Shown here: positions 42,218 through 50,013 of the stretch, piece by piece
Layout of the letters: the number at the start of each line of letters is the position of its first letter
Position numbering within the stretch: position 1 is the first letter of the stretch
Source: Flavobacteriales bacterium
GTDB lineage: Bacteria; Bacteroidota; Bacteroidia; Flavobacteriales_F; PHOS-HE28
Reading direction: 5' to 3'
NCBI GenBank assembly: GCA_016721005.1
Contig: JADKJM010000004.1
Span: forward strand, 310,001 to 374,000
Length of the DNA: 64,000 nt
Position numbers and translations under genes: made by a program
Notes under the pieces: model-generated
Seen by the model: only the letters and a program-made list of their open reading frames with translations
What the model was told of the DNA's origin: nothing
The model's database searches: none

Positions 42218-42492
42218 ATGTTGCCGCGCATCTATCATCACACCCAGGTACCAACAGTCCGGTTACATCGAGGAATGCATCAGTTCCGGGCTGGGCCAAG
42301 GCTATCCTGATCCGGAGTACGTCGTTGTGGATGGCGGAAGTTCCGATGGTTCGCGCGAGCTGATGGAGCGCCACGCGGACCGGATCACCAGGTGGTGCAT
42401 TGAGAAGGACAGCGGACACGATCGGGCAAGCGGCCCGGCAGCGTATCGTGGATCGCTATCGCATGGAGGACCGTATTTCCATGCTACAATAG
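42218..42492 (+). pseudogene. Chimeric scar: GT2 N-terminal fragment joined to GT4 C-terminal fragment
   Basis: From ATG 42218 the first residues MLPRI, and after a frameshift ITPRYQQSGYIEECISS, YPDPEYVVVDGGSSDGSREL and DRITRWCIEKDSG, match the intact GT2 at 44343 (MLPRITLITPSYQQAPYLEE, VVDGGSTDGS). At 42421 the sequence switches to IGQAARQRIVDRYRMEDRIS, the C-terminal helix of GT4 enzymes (compare AAREHVERNYRVEDSVAALQ). It ends MLQ-stop at 42490. The join is at about 42415-42425. Not functional. Confidence 0.7.
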
Positions 42493-42544
42493 GTGTGGGA
42501 TCAAGCTGCTGTTCGCGCACTGGTCCCGTCCCGGACCTACAGCG

Positions 42545-42552
42545 TATTTTCG
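42545..42552 (+). promoter_or_regulatory. Putative -7 box TATTTTCG inside the scar
   Basis: Matches TAnnTT(T/C)G, 7 bases before the ATG at 42560. Formed within the degraded region, it may drive the downstream genes. Confidence 0.35.
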
Positions 42553-42559
42553 CGGATCA

Positions 42560-43618
42560 ATGAACATTGCGGGAGTGCGCGTGCCGAGGGTTTCCGTTCT
42601 GATGACCTTGTACAACAAGGGGAGCTTCGTGGAGGAAGCCGCCCGTAGCGTATTGAAAAGCACCTACGAGGATCTTGAACTTATCGTCGTGGACGATGCG
42701 AGCACCGATGATGGGCCCCAGCACATCCAACGGATGGAGGATCCGCGGATCCGCCTTCTGATGATCGAGCGGAATAGCGGCCGACCGGCCGCAGCGAACA
42801 AGGGCTATGATGCCGCAACGGGCGAGTTCATTGCGGTGTTGGATGCCGATGACCGCATGCACGAGGATCGCATTGCGCGGCAAGTGGCTTATTTGGATGC
42901 TCATCCGGACGTGGGTGCTGTAGGCACAGGATTGAGTGTGTTCGGGAGTAAGAAGGAGCTTTGGAACTGGCCGGAGCAGGACGAGGAAGGCAGGGGCAAA
43001 ATGCTCTTCGGTGATCCGGTCTGTTACGGCACCGCGATGTTCCGGCGGGCGATCATCGAGCAACATCACCTGCGCTGCGATGAAACGTGGCGTACCCCGG
43101 GAATGGATTTCCTCTTCCTGCTGACGATCGCTCCTCATTTGAAGTTTGCGAACATCCTCGAGCCCCTGACCTACTACCGGGTGGGGGATCAGAATATGCG
43201 TCATGGTCGCGACCCCTTGGAGGATCGGGCGCTGGTGTATCGACGCGAGTTCGAGATGTTCGGCATCCTGGCCTCTGATCAGGACCTGCGATCACAACTC
43301 ATGCTTCATCGGCTGTTCCGGCACATACCGGACAAGCATGACATCGTTGCGCTGGCTGATTGGATCGAACGCCTTAGCGCGATGAACAGGGAGAAGAGGC
43401 TCTTCCCCGTACGGATATTCGAAGCAGAACTGCATCGGCGCTTTCGTGGGTTGTTCTATCTCGTGGCCGATCACGACCTCAGCGCCGCGTACGCCCATTT
43501 ACGTTGCACCGGCATCCTGAACTTCACGAACTGGCGCTATCTCGCTCTGGTCACGCTGCGCCGATTGTCCGGTTGGCGGCCTGAGGATCTCACCACCCCG
43601 GAACCGATACGCTCATGA
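42560..43618 (+). CDS. Glycosyltransferase family 2
   Basis: 352 residues. VSVLMTLYNKGSFVEEAARS start, LIVVDDASTDDGP, GEFIAVLDADDRMHEDRIAR (DADD), and EDRALVYRREFEMFGILASD in the C-terminal half. It is paralogous to the genes at 45350 and 46356: all three share a Q-x-A-(F/Y)-(L/M)-D-A/R-x-P-x-(L/V)-G-A-x-G motif and a C-terminal helical domain of about 130 residues. Overlaps the next gene's start (ATGA at 43615). Confidence 0.9.
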   Translation: MNIAGVRVPRVSVLMTLYNKGSFVEEAARSVLKSTYEDLELIVVDDASTDDGPQHIQRMEDPRIRLLMIERNSGRPAAANKGYDAATGEFIAVLDADDRMHEDRIARQVAYLDAHPDVGAVGTGLSVFGSKKELWNWPEQDEEGRGKMLFGDPVCYGTAMFRRAIIEQHHLRCDETWRTPGMDFLFLLTIAPHLKFANILEPLTYYRVGDQNMRHGRDPLEDRALVYRREFEMFGILASDQDLRSQLMLHRLFRHIPDKHDIVALADWIERLSAMNREKRLFPVRIFEAELHRRFRGLFYLVADHDLSAAYAHLRCTGILNFTNWRYLALVTLRRLSGWRPEDLTTPEPIRS

Positions 43619-44334
43619 GCAGGGCACACCGCAGAGTGCGCATCGACAGGCCCTTCTTCCGGGACACGCAGGACCTGTACCATGTTCGTTCGACGATCCT
43701 GCGCGCGCTCACCAGCGTGTTGTCCACATGGCATGGCATTCTTCCGAGCGTGGCTTGCCGTGTAAAGCCATGCCGACCGCTGACCATGGCTCCACCAGCA
43801 CGCGGCGAACGATGCATCGGCTTGGATTTCAAAGTGGATGATGATCCCAAGGACAATTGTGTGAGGCCGGATCCGGTCCGCGGAGATGTGACCATTCCTC
43901 TTGCCGATACCCGTGTGGATCGCGCATTCGCCGCAATAGTCCTGGAGCATTGCCCCGATCCACTTGCCCTGCTGCGTGAGCGGAACCGTGTTATGCGGCC
44001 GGGTGCTCTGGTCTTGATCACCGTCCCTTTCCTTTGGCTCTTGCAGGATGCTCCGTATGATGAACGCCGGTACACGCCATTCGCCATTCGCCGCTTGTTG
44101 CAGAGTGCTGGATCCGTGGACGCGCAGGTGCATGCGACCGGTGGATGGGACGCCAGCCTTGGGCGGATGATCGGCTTGTGGTTGATCAGGTGGCCACTGC
44201 CTAGGCCGTTGCGTGCGGTGTTGAAGGTCCTATCGTATCCGGTCGTGCGCTTATTCGTTCGGGGAGACCGGGTGGCGGAGGAAGTCGATAGGTTGATGAT
44301 CACCGCCCTTTGGGCCACGGCCCGCAGATCCTGA
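43615..44334 (+). CDS. SAM methyltransferase paralogue with lost motif I (probably inactive)
   Basis: 239 residues, open throughout, about half identical to the 41484 copy by eye. The SAM-binding motif LDVGCGVQPYRP has become LPSVACRVKPCRP: the Asp, the first Gly of GxG and the third Gly are gone. In the next block, YLGMDFKVDDD becomes CIGLDFKVDDD and is kept. LEHCPDPLALLRERNRVMRP and ALVLITVPFLW remain. A protein may be made, but SAM binding is doubtful. It overlaps the previous stop. Confidence 0.8.
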   Translation: MSRAHRRVRIDRPFFRDTQDLYHVRSTILRALTSVLSTWHGILPSVACRVKPCRPLTMAPPARGERCIGLDFKVDDDPKDNCVRPDPVRGDVTIPLADTRVDRAFAAIVLEHCPDPLALLRERNRVMRPGALVLITVPFLWLLQDAPYDERRYTPFAIRRLLQSAGSVDAQVHATGGWDASLGRMIGLWLIRWPLPRPLRAVLKVLSYPVVRLFVRGDRVAEEVDRLMITALWATARRS

Positions 44335-44342
44335 TCCGGACA

Positions 44343-45353
44343 ATGAGGACGATGTTGCCACGGATAACGCTCATAACTCCGAGCTACCAGCAAGCCCCCT
44401 ACTTGGAGGAGTGCCTGCTTTCGGTGCACTCCCAAGACTATCCGGAGTTGGAGCATATGGTGGTGGATGGCGGTAGTACCGACGGTTCCGTCGCCGTGAT
44501 CGAACGTCACGCGAAGCAATTGACCTGGTGGTGTTCGGAGCGGGATCGTGGACAGAGCCATGCTCTGAACAAAGGCCTCGAGCGGGCGACCGGTGAGATA
44601 TTCGGGTGGATCAACAGTGATGACCTGCTCTTGCCCGGTGCCTTGGAGCGCGTGGGAAAGGCCTTCGCCAGCGATCCCGGATTGGTCGTCCTTACAGCCA
44701 CGCGTCGCTTGCGCCATCCGGATGGTACCGAAGTGCCTATGGCCATGGATGACGCCGGTGATCCCGAACGCCTGTTCATCGCACCGCGGATCAACCAGCA
44801 ATGCACGTTCATCCGGATGGATGCGGTGAAGGAGGCTGGTGGACTTGACGAGGCCTTGCATTGCGTGATGGATTATGAGTTGTGGTTGCAAGTGTTGTTG
44901 CGGCGTGGTACCGACGGCGTGCGCGTGGAGCCTTGGGAACTGGCCATTTTCCGCGCGCATGCGACCAGTAAAACTTCGACCATGCGGCAGGCCTTCTTGG
45001 ATGAACAGGCCAGCGTCCTGCACGGATTGGCCATGGCCGCCGGACTGGAGCGGTACGCGGAAGTCCTTGCGATCGGCCACCCGGTCACACCTGGCCTTCG
45101 TGGCTACCCCGTTGATGATCGTGACCGCGATCGGATCCGGGCCATGGTCGTCGCCTTTCTGTTGAAGTGCCATTACACGATCTTCTCCAGAGCCGAACTG
45201 CGGATGATGCACACCTTTCGCCGCTTGGACCTCCCGCTGGGAACGCTAGAGTCCGACCAACAGGTCCAGTTGGCGCTTTTGGATGATCAACTGCGCGCGG
45301 GGTCCTGGTTGTCCTTCCGGGCCCGGCGTAAATGGAGGCACCTGTTCGGATGA
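44343..45353 (+). CDS. Glycosyltransferase family 2 (intact copy of the ITPSYQQ type)
   Basis: 336 residues. MLPRITLITPSYQQAPYLEE, MVVDGGSTDGSVAVIERHAK, SHALNKGLERATGEIFGWIN and SDD (SDD donor motif), and LDEALHCVMDYELWLQVLLR. The long C-terminal region (about residues 215-336) includes two hydrophobic segments. Same family as the fragment at 42218. The stop overlaps the next ATG (45350). Confidence 0.9.
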   Translation: MRTMLPRITLITPSYQQAPYLEECLLSVHSQDYPELEHMVVDGGSTDGSVAVIERHAKQLTWWCSERDRGQSHALNKGLERATGEIFGWINSDDLLLPGALERVGKAFASDPGLVVLTATRRLRHPDGTEVPMAMDDAGDPERLFIAPRINQQCTFIRMDAVKEAGGLDEALHCVMDYELWLQVLLRRGTDGVRVEPWELAIFRAHATSKTSTMRQAFLDEQASVLHGLAMAAGLERYAEVLAIGHPVTPGLRGYPVDDRDRDRIRAMVVAFLLKCHYTIFSRAELRMMHTFRRLDLPLGTLESDQQVQLALLDDQLRAGSWLSFRARRKWRHLFG

Positions 45354-46351
45354 AGGTCAGTGTGGTGGTCCCCGTGTTCAACAAGGCACCCTTTCTCCGG
45401 GAGTGCTTCGAGAGCATCCTGTCGCAGTCCTTCGCTGATTTCGAGTTGATCGTGGTCGATGACCAAAGCACTGACACGAGCATGGAGGTGGTGGCTTCCT
45501 TCCGTGACGATCGGATCCGTACGCTGCGGACGGAAAGGAATGTCGGTCCGGCCGGTGCGGCGCAACGCGCCATGGATGTTGCGCAAGGCGAGTACATCAT
45601 ACGCGTGGATGCGGACGACATCAACATGCCGGATCGGTTCGCACGGCAGATCGCCTACATGGATCGCAATCCGGGCCTGGGCGCGAGCGGTGGCCACTTG
45701 GCTTGCTTCGGTACGGAGACCGGTACATGGCGCTTTCCGGTCGGTACGGACAAGTGTCGCGCAGAAGTACTGTTCGGTAACCCCATTGCACAACCAACCG
45801 CGATCATGCGCGCAAGCGTACTCCGGAAGGGCGGCCTCCGTTTCGGGGATGATTGGCCGCGCATCGGAGAGGATTGGATGCTCTGGGCACGTGTGCTCCA
45901 ACATGCGGATATGGACAATATGGATGTGCCCCTGGTCCATTATCGGCGGGGTGAGCAGAACAGCACTTTCGGTTCACGCCGATCCGGCTACCGCGAAGTG
46001 ATCCTGCACGACGTATTCCGTGTTTTCGGCATTCCGTTGAGTGATACGCAAGCCGATCTTCAACTCGTGGGCCTTCGTTCGTTCAAGGAGCCTCCAACGC
46101 GCGCTACGGTGCGATCATTCAGGGAATGGCTGGATCTGATGAGGGAGATGAACAAGGCACGCGGACTCTTTCAACCGGCAGCGTTCGAGAAGCGTTTGAA
46201 GGATGCGTGGGACCAACTCTTTTTCGCGTTGCCGCCGTACGGCGTCGGACCTGCACTAGCGCACTACCGCTTGAGCGATGTACGTGATCCGGCTCGACTG
46301 ACCTACCTCGCCAAGTACACCATGAACCGTTGGCTGGGCCGTTTGCCATGA
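45350..46351 (+). CDS. Glycosyltransferase family 2
   Basis: 333 residues from ATG 45350, which overlaps the previous stop (ATGA). MKVSVVVPVFNKAPFLRECF, IVVDDQSTDTSMEVVASFRD, AAQRAMDVAQGEYIIRVDAD and DINMPDRFARQIAYMDRNPG. The donor motif RVDADD and ED-like IGEDWMLWARV are intact. Paralogue of 42560 and 46356. Confidence 0.9.
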   Translation: MKVSVVVPVFNKAPFLRECFESILSQSFADFELIVVDDQSTDTSMEVVASFRDDRIRTLRTERNVGPAGAAQRAMDVAQGEYIIRVDADDINMPDRFARQIAYMDRNPGLGASGGHLACFGTETGTWRFPVGTDKCRAEVLFGNPIAQPTAIMRASVLRKGGLRFGDDWPRIGEDWMLWARVLQHADMDNMDVPLVHYRRGEQNSTFGSRRSGYREVILHDVFRVFGIPLSDTQADLQLVGLRSFKEPPTRATVRSFREWLDLMREMNKARGLFQPAAFEKRLKDAWDQLFFALPPYGVGPALAHYRLSDVRDPARLTYLAKYTMNRWLGRLP

Positions 46352-46355
46352 GCGC

Positions 46356-47369
46356 ATGAAAGTGAGCGTCGTCATACCGGTGTACAACAAGGCGGCCTTC
46401 ATCAAGAATTGTCTGGCGAGTGTGTTCGCGCAAGGCTTTCCGGATATGGAGGTGATCGCTGTGGATGATCGCAGCACCGATACAAGTCTTGATCTGCTTC
46501 GTTCGATCCGAGACCCGCGACTACGGATCATCGCACTCGAAAAGAACCTGGGTCCGGCCGGTTGCGCACAACGCGGGTTCGATGCGGCCACCGGTGAGTA
46601 CATCGTACGGATGGACGCGGACGATGTGATGTTCCCCGATCGTATCGCGAAGCAGGTCGCGTTCATGGATGCGCATCCCGAACTTGGCGCGAGCGGTTCG
46701 CACATGGAACTGTTGCAGCAACCGGGTGTGGTGCGGAAAGCAGCGCTCACCGACGCGGAATGCCGTGCAGGCGTGCTATTCCGAATTCCGATGTTCCAAC
46801 CGACGACGATCTATCGTCGCGATGTGTTGATCGAGCACGCCATTCGTTTCGACGATGGGTGGCCGCGGTATGGAGAGGACTGGTTGCTGCAACTGCGACT
46901 TCTGCGCGTCACGCGGATCGCGAACATGGACGAAGCGCTGGTGCGATACCGCGTCGCTCCACAGAACTTGGCATCACATCGCGGGGATCTGACGGATCAG
47001 CGCACGCTCTTCTCTGCAATACTTGAATGGTACGGCCTACCCTATGATGAGGCCCACTTGCGCCAGCACCTGCACGCCGTGAAGTACTACCGTGAAGCAT
47101 TGACGCCGAAGGATGTCGCTGACCTGAAGACATACCTGGCCGAGCTTCGCAGGATCGTTGATGCGCGCGCACTGTTCGACAGCACGGACTTCGATGGCCA
47201 ACTGGATCGCGTGTGGAACGACCTCGCATTTCAGCTGCCGCGTTTCGGCAGGGCTAGCATCATGGCCTACCTGCGGTTGGACCACCGCCGGTCTTGGCCG
47301 AAGCTTCGCTACCTGCTCTCTTCCTTCATCAAGGGTCGTGTCTATCTGCCGGAAGTAGGGGAGGCCTGA
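46356..47369 (+). CDS. Glycosyltransferase family 2
   Basis: 337 residues. MKVSVVIPVYNKAAFIKNCL, VIAVDDRSTDTSLDLLRSIR, AQRGFDAATGEYIVRMDADD and VMFPDRIAKQVAFMDAHPEL; acceptor motif YGEDWLLQLRLL. Paralogue of 45350 with a fairly close N-terminal half. Starts 4 bases after the previous stop. Confidence 0.9.
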   Translation: MKVSVVIPVYNKAAFIKNCLASVFAQGFPDMEVIAVDDRSTDTSLDLLRSIRDPRLRIIALEKNLGPAGCAQRGFDAATGEYIVRMDADDVMFPDRIAKQVAFMDAHPELGASGSHMELLQQPGVVRKAALTDAECRAGVLFRIPMFQPTTIYRRDVLIEHAIRFDDGWPRYGEDWLLQLRLLRVTRIANMDEALVRYRVAPQNLASHRGDLTDQRTLFSAILEWYGLPYDEAHLRQHLHAVKYYREALTPKDVADLKTYLAELRRIVDARALFDSTDFDGQLDRVWNDLAFQLPRFGRASIMAYLRLDHRRSWPKLRYLLSSFIKGRVYLPEVGEA

Positions 47370-47402
47370 CCATCCAGTACTTTGCGGCGCAAGCCGGTTC
47401 CC

Positions 47403-48344
47403 GTGAAGGTCAGCGTCATCATTCCGTGTTACAACGTGGCCCAACACGTCGAGGCAGCAGTGCACTCGGCATTGGATCAGTCGTATGCGGATCTGGAGAT
47501 CGTGGCCGTGGATGACGGGAGCACGGATGGTACGTTGGAGGTCCTCAAGCGTTTGGAGTTGGCATCCGAAGGAAGGCTCAGGGTCATCAAGCAGGCCAAC
47601 GCAGGTGCATGCTCGGCGCGGAACGTAGGCCTAGCCAACACCACTGGAGAGTGGATCCAATTCCTCGATGCGGATGACGTCTTGTTCCCCGAAAAGATCG
47701 AGCGGCAGATCGCCCTTGCCATGGATCAGCGTGCGGCTGTGATCATCGGGTCCTATCGCAACCGGTACGACGGGTCGCGATCACCGGAAACCGTTACGCC
47801 GTTGATCGGAGATCCGTGGGAAGCCCTGATCCGCACGCGCATGGGCACCACCAGCGCGAACCTGTTCCGTCGCGATGCCATAGTGAATGCCGGAGGCTGG
47901 GATGCATCGCTCCGGAGTAGCCAGGACTATGAGTTGCTGTTCCGCATCCTGAAGTCGGGTGCGACCGTGGCGTGGGATGAAGTGATCGGTTGTGAGGTGC
48001 TCAAGCGGGAGACTGGATCAATCAGCCGGACCAATGAGCGGGAGAACTGGTTGCGCTACTTGGACCTGCGTTGCGCCATGCGCGATCACTTGTGGCAGGT
48101 CGATCCGAAGCGCTATGTGGATACCATCGCCATCGCCGATCAATACCTGTTCATGGCCATCCGCGTACTTTCGAAGCATGATCGCCAAGCCGCTTTCGAT
48201 GCTTTCCAATGCATGCTTCCGGAGGGATTCATACCGGAGCGGAACGTGGCCACGACAAGCAGCTATCAACTCGCCTATCGCCTCTTCGGTTTCCGCAATG
48301 CGGAACGATTGGCAGGTCTCATGAGCGGAACGAGGACGACATGA
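47403..48344 (+). CDS. Glycosyltransferase family 2
   Basis: 313 residues from GTG 47403 (a TTG at 47382 would add seven residues). VKVSVIIPCYNVAQHVEAAV, IVAVDDGSTDGTLEVLKRLE, GACSARNVGLANTTGEWIQF with LDADD, and ASLRSSQDYELLFRILKSG. It is related to the GT2 at 57565 (shared NAGACAARNAG type motif, QEYDLMFRLL, and the same C-terminal helices), rather than to the previous three. ATGA overlap with the next start. Confidence 0.9.
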   Translation: MKVSVIIPCYNVAQHVEAAVHSALDQSYADLEIVAVDDGSTDGTLEVLKRLELASEGRLRVIKQANAGACSARNVGLANTTGEWIQFLDADDVLFPEKIERQIALAMDQRAAVIIGSYRNRYDGSRSPETVTPLIGDPWEALIRTRMGTTSANLFRRDAIVNAGGWDASLRSSQDYELLFRILKSGATVAWDEVIGCEVLKRETGSISRTNERENWLRYLDLRCAMRDHLWQVDPKRYVDTIAIADQYLFMAIRVLSKHDRQAAFDAFQCMLPEGFIPERNVATTSSYQLAYRLFGFRNAERLAGLMSGTRTT

Positions 48345-48925
48345 TCCGCAACCGGCAGGACCTTCAACACTACCTCGAGGCCGATCGACTCGGCTTGCGA
48401 CGCGGCACCACATCACCAACGCGGTATGACGAGGTGTGGATCTACCAACGCCTGCTGCGCCGCGTGGAATACTTGACGAATACGAGCGGGGGCATGTTCC
48501 ATGACCTCGTGCGGAAGTACTGGTCGTGGCGGTTGCACGAACAAAGCGTGCGCTGTGGCTTCGAGATCCCGTTGAACACCTTCGGGCCCGGACTTTCCAT
48601 CGCGCACCGCGGTACCATCATCGTTCATCCGGATGCACGCATCGGCATCAATTGCCGGATCCATATCGATGTGGTCATCGGCACGCGACCCGGACCACCA
48701 CCGGAACCCGTACCGCGTATCGGGAACAACTGCTACATCGGGCCGGGGGCGAAGATCTTCGGCGATGTGGTGCTCGGCGATAACCTCGTGGTCGGCGCCA
48801 ACGCGGTGGTGGACCGGTCATTCCCCGAAGGACACATGACCATCGCCGGTGTACCCGCCCGGAAGATCAGTGACACCCCGAGCGATGAATACATCATCGC
48901 TACCCGAACGCGATCCAACGCATGA
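48341..48925 (+). CDS. Serine acetyltransferase-like hexapeptide-repeat protein
   Basis: 194 residues. The N-terminal half is helical; the C-terminal half is a left-handed beta-helix with hexapeptide repeats (IAHRGTIIVHPDARIGINCR, IGNNCYIGPGAKIFGDVVLG, VVGANAVVDRS and IAGVPARKI). The GPGLSIAHRGTIIVH segment resembles the active region of serine O-acetyltransferases (CysE-like) and of related sugar O-acetyltransferases. In this context sugar O-acetylation is more likely. Overlaps both neighbours, so strongly coupled. Confidence 0.85.
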   Translation: MIRNRQDLQHYLEADRLGLRRGTTSPTRYDEVWIYQRLLRRVEYLTNTSGGMFHDLVRKYWSWRLHEQSVRCGFEIPLNTFGPGLSIAHRGTIIVHPDARIGINCRIHIDVVIGTRPGPPPEPVPRIGNNCYIGPGAKIFGDVVLGDNLVVGANAVVDRSFPEGHMTIAGVPARKISDTPSDEYIIATRTRSNA

Positions 48926-50013
48926 AGAAACTGCTCGTGGTGGTGGGCACCCGCCCCAATTTCATGAAGGTCACGCGCTTCCGGAATGTGGCGCGTGCGC
49001 AAGGCGGGTTCACCGTGGAACTGGTGCATACCGGACAGCACACCGATGATCGGATGAGCACGGTCTTCTTCGAACAATTCGGCTTGGTGCCCGATCGTTT
49101 CCTCACGCTCCCGGATGGCACACCGGCTGCGCGGATGGGACACATCATCATTGAACTGGAGCAGGTGATGCGCGCCAGCCGACCAACGGCCGTGGTGGTG
49201 GTGGGCGATGTGGACAGCACGTTGGCCGCGGCCATCGCAGCGAACAAGCTCGGGTTGCCGATCGTGCATCTGGAAAGTGGCTTGCGCAGCAGGGACATGG
49301 GCATGCCGGAGGAAGTGAACCGCATCCTCACCGACCGCATCGCTGCGCATTGCCTCGTGACCGAACCGAGCGGCAAGGAGAACCTGATCGCCGAAGGCGT
49401 TGTGCCCGAACGGATCCACATGGTGGGCAACACCATGATCGATACACTGGTCGCATTCGAACCGGGCATCCAAGCCTCCACGGTCCTCGATGATCTCGGG
49501 ATCCCGGATGGAGGCCATGTGCTCATGACCATCCACCGCCCCAATAATGTGGACGAACCGGCGCCGCTGGAACGCCTCGTGGACCTCATCGCGTTGCTCG
49601 TTGCCGATCACAAGGTGATCTTCCCCGTGCATCCGCGCACCACGCGCAACCTGGAGCGGTTCGGGTTGATGGAGCGGGTACGTGCCTTGCGTGGCGTGGT
49701 GCTCGTTGAACCGCAGGATTATTTCGCCTTCCAGAAGTTGATCGCCACCAGCGCCTTCGTGATCACGGATAGCGGCGGCATACAAGAAGAGACCACCTAT
49801 CGCGGTGTGCCCTGTCTAACGCTGCGCCCGAGCACCGAGCGACCGATCACCGTGACGGAGGGCACGAACACGCTGATCACGTTCGACCTGGAGCAACTTG
49901 AAATGGCCGTCGCGTCCATCCGTGCGGGATCGTACAAGAAGGGGCGGATCCCCGCCCTGTGGGATGGACACGCCACCGAACGGGTCTTCCAAGCCTTGGA
50001 TAACGCGCTGTGA
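48922..50013 (+). CDS. wecB: UDP-N-acetylglucosamine 2-epimerase (non-hydrolysing)
   Basis: 363 residues. VVVGTRPNFMKVTRFRNVAR, ELVHTGQHTDDRMSTVFFEQ, VHLESGLRSRDMGMPEEVNR, VMTIHR-like HVLMTIHRPNNVDEPAPL, and ITDSGGIQEETTYRGVPCLT. The catalytic acidic and His residues of the family are visible in the LESGLRS and SGGIQEE segments. Makes UDP-ManNAc from UDP-GlcNAc, a precursor for ManNAc or ManNAcA in the polymer. Overlaps the preceding and following genes by 4 bases. Confidence 0.95.
   Translation: MKKLLVVVGTRPNFMKVTRFRNVARAQGGFTVELVHTGQHTDDRMSTVFFEQFGLVPDRFLTLPDGTPAARMGHIIIELEQVMRASRPTAVVVVGDVDSTLAAAIAANKLGLPIVHLESGLRSRDMGMPEEVNRILTDRIAAHCLVTEPSGKENLIAEGVVPERIHMVGNTMIDTLVAFEPGIQASTVLDDLGIPDGGHVLMTIHRPNNVDEPAPLERLVDLIALLVADHKVIFPVHPRTTRNLERFGLMERVRALRGVVLVEPQDYFAFQKLIATSAFVITDSGGIQEETTYRGVPCLTLRPSTERPITVTEGTNTLITFDLEQLEMAVASIRAGSYKKGRIPALWDGHATERVFQALDNAL

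Noticed and set aside
43590..45212. 540-codon minus-strand open frame
   Set aside because: Antisense to a methyltransferase paralogue and a GT2 with clear motifs; composition is that of a shadow frame.
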